A DNA stretch of 64,000 nt from Capnocytophaga bilenii. GTDB taxonomy: Bacteria > Bacteroidota > Bacteroidia > Flavobacteriales > Flavobacteriaceae. This document shows positions 57,921 to 64,000 of this stretch, piece after piece. Under the pieces are notes generated by a model, which saw only the letters and a list, made by a program, of their open reading frames with translations, was not told where the DNA came from and did no database searches. Position 1 is the stretch's first letter. Every line of letters starts with the position of its first letter. Both the position numbers and the translations under genes were made by a program. The stretch lies in contig NZ_JAGDYP010000005.1 in assembly GCF_017565765.1 (NCBI RefSeq), positions 1-64,000 on the forward strand, read 5' to 3'.

Positions 57921-58466
57921 TTAAGCCAATCGCTCCTGATTTTGAGTGATAAAAGCCTCCCAACCACTATAATGTTGTTGTTTTTGAGCTCTACCACCAT
58001 TAAAATAATGACATACAGCCACTGCTAATCCATCAGTAGCATCAAAATGCTTGGGCAACTCTTTAATATCTAATAACTGTTGTAGCATCTTAGCTACTTG
58101 TTCTTTAGAAGCACTTCCATTACCTGTTATAGCCATTTTCACTTTCTTAGGTTCATACTCAGTAATAGGTATTTCACGTGAAAGTGCTGCAGCCATAGCA
58201 ACTCCTTGTGCGCGCCCCAATTTAAGCATAGATTGTACATTTTTCCCAAAAAAAGGAGCTTCAATAGCCAACTCATCGGGTTTATAGGTTTCTATAAGCT
58301 CAATTGTGCGGTTAAATATAACCCCCAATTTCAGATAATGATTACTATATTTGCTTAATTGTAATTCATTTAGCTGTAGTAGTTTCATCTGGTCTTTTTC
58401 TATACCTATTAGTCCAAAACCCATAATAGTAGTACCAGGATCTACTCCTAAAATAATACGCTCCAC
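57921..58466 (-). CDS. ruvC: Holliday junction endonuclease RuvC
   Basis: Resolves Holliday junctions in recombination with RuvAB. The 181-residue protein has the catalytic acidic residues in LGVDPGTTIMGFGL, AIEAPFFGKN, and HFDATDGLAVAVCHY, the last with the DAxDA-like pair. It lies eight bases after a small lipoprotein gene and just before hemW, on the minus strand, so the three are one operon. ruvA and ruvB are not in the window. Confidence 0.95.
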   Translation of the reverse strand: MERIILGVDPGTTIMGFGLIGIEKDQMKLLQLNELQLSKYSNHYLKLGVIFNRTIELIETYKPDELAIEAPFFGKNVQSMLKLGRAQGVAMAAALSREIPITEYEPKKVKMAITGNGSASKEQVAKMLQQLLDIKELPKHFDATDGLAVAVCHYFNGGRAQKQQHYSGWEAFITQNQERLA

Positions 58467-58474
58467 GAAGTGCT

Positions 58475-59011
58475 TTATTTTACGTTTATTTCTATAGGAA
58501 GCTCAAACTGTGTACTCACATTCTGTCCATTTTTCTTTGCGGGTTCTATACTATCATTATCTGATAATTCAGAAAGATTAGCACGCAAAGCATCTTCAAA
58601 ACTTTCACTTTCAGTAGCCAGCAACTCTTTTGTCTTATCATCGGCTTTCATATCCAAGAGTACTATTTTTCCCGTATTATCTACTTTAATATTTAAGAAA
58701 ATACGATCTGTAACGGGTTCTGTAACCTCATAGTGCCCTTTTTTAAGACGCTCCTGAAACTGAGCAGCAAATGTCTTCTCAAAACATTCTCTCTGTCCTA
58801 CTTTGGTAGTAGCTGTATCACACACCCCTTTAAATATAGGATACGAATCCACCTCTTCTTTCACTACCTCTAAAAACTTTATATTTGCAAGCGAATCTAA
58901 TTGTTGTTGCAATTTAGCTTCTTTTTGCTCCGCAGTAAGCTCATTCGTGTTTTTTTTGCAGGCTACAAGTGCCAATGCTAACCCTAAAAAACAAAAATAA
59001 ATTTTCATCAT
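58475..59011 (-). CDS. Lipoprotein with TonB C-terminal-like domain
   Basis: 178-residue lipoprotein: MMKIYFCFLGLALALVAC gives a Cys at residue 18, then an Ala/Glu-rich coil and a domain with YPIFKGVCDTATTKVGQREC and VTDRIFLNIKVDNTGKIVLL. The latter resembles flavobacterial TonB C-terminal-like domains, which also have a PxFxGC start. It does not have a TonB membrane anchor, so an energy-coupling role is doubtful; it could bind an outer-membrane partner. It is the first gene of the operon with ruvC and hemW and has its own promoter. Confidence 0.7.
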   Translation of the reverse strand: MMKIYFCFLGLALALVACKKNTNELTAEQKEAKLQQQLDSLANIKFLEVVKEEVDSYPIFKGVCDTATTKVGQRECFEKTFAAQFQERLKKGHYEVTEPVTDRIFLNIKVDNTGKIVLLDMKADDKTKELLATESESFEDALRANLSELSDNDSIEPAKKNGQNVSTQFELPIEINVK

Positions 59012-59037
59012 TATTGTTACTATTATGTTTTACGGCT

Positions 59038-59066
59038 CAAAAGTACTACAAAAAAATGATTTACAA
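59038..59066 (-). promoter_or_regulatory. Promoter of the lipoprotein-ruvC-hemW operon
   Basis: On the minus strand TTG (59064-59066), 18 bases, TACTTTTG (59038-59045), 26 bases before the start codon. Confidence 0.7.
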
Positions 59067-59191
59067 AAATATAATTATCTTTTTTTTGTATTTCATTTTT
59101 ATAATAACAATAAGCCTAAATTACTAATTATATCCTAAAGTAATGATTATTAATACTTAACGACTATTAATTTAATCCTCTACTTCTCTTT

Positions 59192-60154
59192 TTATAGCAA
59201 ACCTTCTTGTATTAAATTATGTAGATGTATCACCCCTTCATAACGCCCATTATGAGTTACAAGCAACTGCGTAATCTTATTTTTTTCCATCAAACTAAGT
59301 GCATCTATAGCCAAACAATCTCTATCAATAGTTTTAGGGTTTAGGCTCATAATATCTTTCGCAGTAAGTCCCCTGATATCATCTGTCTTGCTCAGCATTC
59401 GCCTAATATCTCCATCAGTTACAATTCCTACAATATTCCCGTTGTCAATTACAGCTGTTGCCCCAAGCATCTTAGCCGATATTTCTACTATTACCTGTTT
59501 CACTTCGGTTTGGATACTCACTTCGGGTTTTTGATTATTACCTACAATATCCGAAACCTTCAAATAAAGTCGCTTACCAAGTGCCCCTCCTGGGTGGTAC
59601 TTAGCAAAATCCTCACTCCCAAAGTGCTTCATTTCCAATAAGCAAACTGCCAAAGCATCTCCTAAAACCAGCTGTGCAGTAGTACTTGTAGTAGGTGCTA
59701 AATTATTAGGGCAAGCCTCCTTTTCCACATAGGCATAAAGCAGACTATCCGCAGCTTGTGCTAAAACCGAATTTTTATTGGAAGTAATTGCTATCAATTT
59801 ATTATTACCGCGTTTTAACAAAGGTACCAATACCTTTATTTCGGGCGTATTTCCACTTTTTGAAATACAAATCACTACATCATCAGCCTGAATAATTCCT
59901 AAATCACCGTGAATAGCATCTGCAGCGTGCATAAAAATTGCAGGCGTACCTGTAGAGTTCATCGTAGCTACAATTTTATTGGCTATAATAGCACTCTTAC
60001 CTATACCCGTAATCACTACACGCCCCTTGCTATTAATAATGTAAGTAACTGCTGTTACAAACTCATCATCTATATATCCAGCAAGTTGAGCCACCGTTTC
60101 GGCTTCTTTAGCTATCGTTTGCCGTGCTGTGTTAATAATCTCTTCTCTGTTCAT
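59192..60154 (-). CDS. kdsD: Arabinose-5-phosphate isomerase (KdsD/KpsF)
   Basis: Converts ribulose-5-phosphate to arabinose-5-phosphate, the first step toward Kdo for lipopolysaccharide. The 320-residue protein has an N-terminal SIS domain (VVITGIGKSAIIANKIVATM, ICISKSGNTPEIK) and two C-terminal CBS domains (about 200-318), with TDGDIRRML and VTHNGRYEGVIHLHNL. The length and order match KdsD. It follows the Ppx/GppA gene by 28 bases in the operon pdxA-ppx-kdsD. Confidence 0.92.
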   Translation of the reverse strand: MNREEIINTARQTIAKEAETVAQLAGYIDDEFVTAVTYIINSKGRVVITGIGKSAIIANKIVATMNSTGTPAIFMHAADAIHGDLGIIQADDVVICISKSGNTPEIKVLVPLLKRGNNKLIAITSNKNSVLAQAADSLLYAYVEKEACPNNLAPTTSTTAQLVLGDALAVCLLEMKHFGSEDFAKYHPGGALGKRLYLKVSDIVGNNQKPEVSIQTEVKQVIVEISAKMLGATAVIDNGNIVGIVTDGDIRRMLSKTDDIRGLTAKDIMSLNPKTIDRDCLAIDALSLMEKNKITQLLVTHNGRYEGVIHLHNLIQEGLL

Positions 60155-60182
60155 TATCTATATGATTATAGCCCTATAATAA

Positions 60183-61070
60183 CTATAATCCTTTTTTATA
60201 AATACTCCTTACAATACCATCTGCTAAACCTATACGAGGCACGTGCACAATCTTTGCTCCCGACCATTTCATCGCATTGATGAAAACCGTAAGTGCATAT
60301 AAAATTACATCGGCACGATCAGGATTAAAGCCAAGCAATTTAATTCGCTCATCATAGGTAAAGCCCGATACATAGTTGTAATAATCAGTTAAATATTCAT
60401 ACGTAAGAGGTGCATTTTCTAATACATTCGCATTCTTATGGATTTTATTGATGTTACCTCCAGAACCAATCGCTTCTATATGAGGACAATCTTTCGTATG
60501 TTTTTCAATCCATTGTTTTACCTCTTCCCACATTTCATCACTCACTTTATTATCAAGCAAGCGTACCGTACCTATTGGGAAAGAACGCGATTTTTTCTGT
60601 TTTCCATTAGAAAATACCGTAAATTCAGTACTACCTCCTCCTACATCTATATACAAATAATTTTTATCTGTCCCAATAAGTGTAGAAATATCAGTAGAAG
60701 CAATAATATTAGCTTCCTCACTACCATCAATAATTTCAATAGCCACTCCTGTACGTTTCAGCACTTCTGCCGCTACCTCATTACCATTAAGCGACTCTCG
60801 CATAGCCGAAGTAGCACAAGCCCGATAAGCCTCCACCTGATATACTTTCATCAGCAAACTAAAAGCTTGCATTGCCTCCGCCAGCCGATTTGTATTTTCT
60901 TCTGAAATACGCCCGTTTAAGAACACATCAGCTCCCAAGCGTATAGGCACACGCACCAAACTTGCTTTTGTAAACTTAGCAGGTTCTCCTTCTGTCTCCA
61001 ATACATTCGATATTAGTAACCGAACCCCGTTAGAGCCTATGTCAATAGCGCCTAATTTTTTGATTTCCAT
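60183..61070 (-). CDS. Ppx/GppA-family phosphatase
   Basis: 295-residue protein of the exopolyphosphatase/pppGpp hydrolase group. The ATP-binding-like phosphate motif AIDIGSNGVRLL (residues 9-20) and YIDVGGGSTEFT are present, with IGSGGNINKIH completing the actin-like core. It is the short, single-domain form common in Bacteroidota, without the extra C-terminal domain of E. coli Ppx. Substrate may be polyphosphate or (p)ppGpp. It lies between pdxA and kdsD in one operon. Confidence 0.9.
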   Translation of the reverse strand: MEIKKLGAIDIGSNGVRLLISNVLETEGEPAKFTKASLVRVPIRLGADVFLNGRISEENTNRLAEAMQAFSLLMKVYQVEAYRACATSAMRESLNGNEVAAEVLKRTGVAIEIIDGSEEANIIASTDISTLIGTDKNYLYIDVGGGSTEFTVFSNGKQKKSRSFPIGTVRLLDNKVSDEMWEEVKQWIEKHTKDCPHIEAIGSGGNINKIHKNANVLENAPLTYEYLTDYYNYVSGFTYDERIKLLGFNPDRADVILYALTVFINAMKWSGAKIVHVPRIGLADGIVRSIYKKGL

Positions 61071-61076
61071 AATAGT

Positions 61077-62135
61077 TTATTTTTCTTTATCCAATTCCAA
61101 AGTACGAATTTTCAGAGGATTCTTCGTCAATTCTACATACTCTTCTCGGTTTCTAAAAATATCTATAGCCATAAAAATAGCGTGTCTAAACGATTCAGGG
61201 TCTGCAATACCTTTGCCAGCTATTTCGTAAGCCGTACCGTGATCGGGTGAGGTGCGTACCTTGTTAAGTCCTGCTGTATAATTAACCCCACTACCAAAAG
61301 CAAGTGTTTTGAAAGCTATCAACCCCTGATCGTGATAAGGAGCCAGCACCGCATCGTAATTGCGATAAGCTTGTGAACCGAAGAAACTATCGGCAGCAAA
61401 AGGACCAAATACTAATATATTTTCATCAAAATACAGCTTTTTAAGTGCAGGTCGCAATACATCTTCATCTTCTTTGCCTATAACTCCTTTATCACCACAA
61501 TGTGGATTGATACCCAATACTGCTATTTTAGGACGTTGCAAGCGAAAATCTTTTATAAGCGACTCATTCATCAAGCGTGCCTTTTGCATCATAAGCTCTT
61601 CTGTAATAGTAGTTGCCACTTCTTTTAGCGGAATATGGTCGGTCATTAAGCCAACTTTTAAGTCTTCACTCACCATAAACATCAGGCTATTACCTTCCAG
61701 CTGTTGTGCTAAATAATCTGTATGACCAGGAAAATGAAATTCGTCCGATTGTATATTGTTTTTGTTAATAGGTGCTGTTACCAATACATCTATCTCATTG
61801 TTTTTGAGAGCCTCAACAGCTTTTTGCAGTGATAAGAAAGCATATCTTCCTCCTTCTTCAGTTTCTTGTCCAAAGGCAACTGTAGGTGTTTCTTTCCAAC
61901 AGTTTAGCACATTTAGCTTCCCGTCAATAGCTGCATTTAATGTATCTATACCCTGAAAATTAGTAGTTATATTGAAGTGTTTTCTTTGGAAAGAAACCAA
62001 TTTGTTTGAGGCAAATATAATAGGTGTGCAAAGTTCTAATATCTGATGTTCCTCAAAGGTTTTCAAGATAATCTCAAGCCCCACACCATTGATGTCTCCC
62101 ACCGAGATACCCACTTTTATCATTTTTTCTTTCAT
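61077..62135 (-). CDS. pdxA: 4-hydroxythreonine-4-phosphate dehydrogenase PdxA
   Basis: Vitamin B6 synthesis enzyme that oxidises 4-phosphohydroxy-threonine with NAD(P). The 352-residue protein has the PdxA start VGISVGDINGVGLEIILKTF, substrate and metal-binding His residues in FPGHTDYLAQ, INPHCGDKG and APYHDQGLIAFK, and the end TSPDHGTAYEIAGKG. Starts at 62135 and four codons downstream are both plausible; the first was kept. Its promoter lies between it and the divergent GHMP kinase gene. Confidence 0.95.
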   Translation of the reverse strand: MKEKMIKVGISVGDINGVGLEIILKTFEEHQILELCTPIIFASNKLVSFQRKHFNITTNFQGIDTLNAAIDGKLNVLNCWKETPTVAFGQETEEGGRYAFLSLQKAVEALKNNEIDVLVTAPINKNNIQSDEFHFPGHTDYLAQQLEGNSLMFMVSEDLKVGLMTDHIPLKEVATTITEELMMQKARLMNESLIKDFRLQRPKIAVLGINPHCGDKGVIGKEDEDVLRPALKKLYFDENILVFGPFAADSFFGSQAYRNYDAVLAPYHDQGLIAFKTLAFGSGVNYTAGLNKVRTSPDHGTAYEIAGKGIADPESFRHAIFMAIDIFRNREEYVELTKNPLKIRTLELDKEK

Positions 62136-62164
62136 AAAATAGATTACTAAATAGTAAAAATTCT

Positions 62165-62193
62165 TACTTTTGTCCTTTCAAAACGCAAAGGTA
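62165..62193. promoter_or_regulatory. Divergent promoter region between pdxA and the GHMP kinase gene
   Basis: Plus-strand TACTTTTG (62165-62172) reads toward the kinase gene and minus-strand TACCTTTG (62186-62193) toward pdxA. The minus element is weakly supported by a TTG 22 bases upstream inside the kinase gene; the plus element has no clear -33. Confidence 0.55.
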
Positions 62194-62203
62194 TAAAAAA
62201 AAT

Positions 62204-63118
62204 ATGAATTTCACACAATCTACAAACTATTATAGTAACGGAAAATTATTAATTACAGGTGAATACGCCGTCTTAAATGGGGCACTTAGCCTAGCACTCC
62301 CTTCCTCATTAGGACAAAAATTAATCGTACAACCCTCACAAAATGCCTTTTCTTGGGAAGCCTTTGATGCTGATGGAAAGTGCTGGTTCAGTAGCTTATC
62401 TATCAATAGTAGAGAAGATGAAAAAGTACTACATACGTTACAAAATATACTCTCTACTGCCGCTACTCTCAACCCTCACTTTGCTAGTTTATATCCGCAT
62501 TGTGCTGTGCAAACCTTGCTTACTTTTCCTCGCCACTGGGGATTAGGTACTTCTTCCACACTTATTAATAATATTGCCCAATGGGCTGAAGTAAATCCTT
62601 ACGAACTACTTTTTAAAAGTTTTGGTGGTAGTGGTTATGATATAGCTTGTGCCAAAACTAATACGCCATTACTATATCGATTAAAAGATGGTAAGCCAGA
62701 AACCTTCCCTTTACGATTCCTTTTTCCACATACCGATAGCATTTATTTTGTATACCTAAACAACAAGCAAAATAGTAAGGAAGGGATAACACACTACCGC
62801 AGTATACAAAAAAGCAAACAGAAGTTAGCTGATAGTATTACACGTATCACCGAACGACTTGTATTAGTGTACACTATCGATGATTTTTGCTATCTTTTGG
62901 AGCAACACGAGCAACTCATCGGTGATTATTTGGGTATTTCTCCTGTAAAAGAACATTTATTCCCCGATTTTAATGGTACTATAAAAAGTTTAGGAGCTTG
63001 GGGAGGCGATTTTGTTTTAGCTATTTCAGAATATGAAGATATTCCTTCTTATTTTAACAAAAAAGGATACAATACTTGTATCCCCTATAAAGAATTAATA
63101 ATCACTCCTAAAAAATAA
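62204..63118 (+). CDS. GYDIA-type GHMP kinase (mevalonate-pathway-like)
   Basis: 304-residue kinase of the galactokinase-homoserine-mevalonate-phosphomevalonate group. Motif 1 is GKLLITGEYAVLNG, motif 2 the glycine/serine loop HWGLGTSSTLINN, and the third motif FGGSGYDIACAKTN gives the subgroup its name. In flavobacteria such genes sit with mevalonate-pathway enzymes, so a role in isoprenoid supply is likely, but the substrate is not proven. It converges on the glycosyltransferase gene six bases away. Confidence 0.85.
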   Translation: MNFTQSTNYYSNGKLLITGEYAVLNGALSLALPSSLGQKLIVQPSQNAFSWEAFDADGKCWFSSLSINSREDEKVLHTLQNILSTAATLNPHFASLYPHCAVQTLLTFPRHWGLGTSSTLINNIAQWAEVNPYELLFKSFGGSGYDIACAKTNTPLLYRLKDGKPETFPLRFLFPHTDSIYFVYLNNKQNSKEGITHYRSIQKSKQKLADSITRITERLVLVYTIDDFCYLLEQHEQLIGDYLGISPVKEHLFPDFNGTIKSLGAWGGDFVLAISEYEDIPSYFNKKGYNTCIPYKELIITPKK

Positions 63119-63124
63119 ATAGTA

Positions 63125-63976
63125 CTACGCAAAAAACTTTTTACATATACCCTTCCAACGATAATTACGAGCATATTTACCTTCTTCTACTGATAAAAGA
63201 TAAGGTTTATGTGCTCTTTTTGCTTGCCAATACCCCTTTAAATAACTTATCAATAGCTTAAAATTTCGTTTTTTAACAGCAAGTTTGCCCGCAGCAAGTA
63301 GTGTAAGTATAAATCCATAACGCAGAGTATAAAACACCCCCCCTTGTAGATTATGTGCTTTGTTGTTATAACCTGCCCCTGTAGGGCGTAAATGTTTTAC
63401 TTGTAACGTTTCATCTGTCAGTACCTTCCAACCATAATAGCGGCAGAGTAGTTCATCAGCTGTATCCCACCCCATAGCCTCTTTTAGTCCGCCGATAGCC
63501 TCAAAACAAGCCTTTCTATACGATTTTACAGCTCCGCGCAAATGATCTTTATTAGTAAGATTTTCCAGCACCCACTGTCCATTCTTCTCTATGTAACAAA
63601 ATCCTCCAAACATTCCCAAAGTAGGATTGTTACTATACTGATGATTCATTACTTCTAAGTATTGGGGAGGAAAGATAAGATCGGCATCATATTTACAAAT
63701 AACTTCTACTTCAGGTTTTAAATAGGGTAATCCTGTATTAAAAGTCTGCACAACTTTAGCACCAGGTAAGTGTACCCCTTTTTTATGTCGTTGCACCAAA
63801 TGTACTATAGAATTTTTAGCAGCTATTTGTTGTACTTTCAACGCAGTATCATCAGTAGAACCATCATCTACTACTATTATTTGATAAGGAAGATAAGTTT
63901 GGTTAAGCAGGGATTCAAGAGTGAGGGTAATGCTATCAGCCTCGTTATAAGCAGGTATGATGATTCCAAAATTCAT
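63125..63976 (-). CDS. Family 2 glycosyltransferase
   Basis: 283-residue GT-A glycosyltransferase. The N-terminal nucleotide-sugar domain opens FGIIIPAYNEADSITLTLES and has IIVVDDGSTDDT, then the DxD-like CKYDADLIFPPQYLE. The acceptor part ends with a basic, membrane-associating region (AGKLAVKKRNFKLLISYLKG). It is similar to GTs of lipopolysaccharide or exopolysaccharide synthesis. The donor and acceptor are unknown, and the upstream context lies beyond the window edge. Confidence 0.88.
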   Translation of the reverse strand: MNFGIIIPAYNEADSITLTLESLLNQTYLPYQIIVVDDGSTDDTALKVQQIAAKNSIVHLVQRHKKGVHLPGAKVVQTFNTGLPYLKPEVEVICKYDADLIFPPQYLEVMNHQYSNNPTLGMFGGFCYIEKNGQWVLENLTNKDHLRGAVKSYRKACFEAIGGLKEAMGWDTADELLCRYYGWKVLTDETLQVKHLRPTGAGYNNKAHNLQGGVFYTLRYGFILTLLAAGKLAVKKRNFKLLISYLKGYWQAKRAHKPYLLSVEEGKYARNYRWKGICKKFFA

Positions 63977-64000
63977 TGTTTGTTGTCAGTTTCTATAAGT

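Noticed and set aside
57917-58000. Longer N-terminus of HemW from 58000
   Set aside because: It would run through the end of ruvC and add 28 residues with no match to the usual HemW start, which begins only a few residues before the IHIPFC motif.
60438-60905. Open frame of 155 codons on the plus strand
   Set aside because: Antisense to the Ppx/GppA gene, with a composition (Phe, Ser, Thr, Ile) typical of reverse-strand shadows.

Overview
The window looks like chromosome of an AT-rich Flavobacteriaceae bacterium, most likely an oral Capnocytophaga. The family call rests on several things seen here: the gliding gene gldI next to a DHH phosphoesterase, bacillithiol synthase BshA, a GYDIA-type GHMP kinase, a PG_1098-like methyltransferase, many lipoproteins, and repeated promoters of the Bacteroidota type (TTG, about 19 bases, TAnnTTTG). 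The genus is inference only.

Bases 1-3660 are accessory and decayed. They hold an IS1595-type transposase remnant, four small exported or lipid-anchored proteins, and two broken genes that share a 120-base segment but have different C-termini. This resembles the scar of a toxin/immunity cassette array. From 3683 to 19421 is mostly housekeeping: rlmH, an MFS exporter, an acyltransferase, ppa, creD, a cyclophilin-FKBP fusion lipoprotein, gldI, a DHH phosphoesterase, etfA and etfB, a methyltransferase, a TonB-dependent receptor, a MutS2-family protein and bshA.

Bases 19577-33403 form a nitrate/nitrite respiration island. In order it has two NarK transporters, a cytochrome-b-like membrane protein, a Cys-ligated molybdopterin nitrate reductase, a four-cluster ferredoxin subunit, a Tat-type Rieske protein, a small membrane protein, moaA, a porin-like protein, modA, modB and modC, and a copper nitrite reductase fused to cytochrome c. 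Read together: nitrate is imported, reduced by a quinol-fed complex of unusual make-up, and nitrite is reduced to nitric oxide in the periplasm. Molybdate uptake and the first step of cofactor synthesis are encoded alongside. The reductase operon starts behind a long palindrome that overlaps its -33 box.

Bases 33493-42156 hold an ABC-F ATPase with a degenerate second site, then a defence-like stretch: an AT-rich two-gene unit of unknown function (second gene frameshifted), a GyrI-like protein with a decayed partial copy beside it, a Fic protein with a VbhA-like N-terminus, an unknown protein, and McrB/McrC restriction. Bases 42200-44621 carry an Lrp regulator, an M14 peptidase and GC-richer dispersed intergenic repeats that also occur before bshA.

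Bases 44622-63976 are core again: an XRE regulator, a UvrD-type helicase, a TPR protein, a flippase, an SDR, a YciI protein, corA, a PG_1098-like methyltransferase, rsmG, rplS with a structured leader, an exonuclease, hemW, ruvC, kdsD, a Ppx/GppA protein, pdxA, a GHMP kinase and a glycosyltransferase. I found no tRNA, rRNA or CRISPR array.
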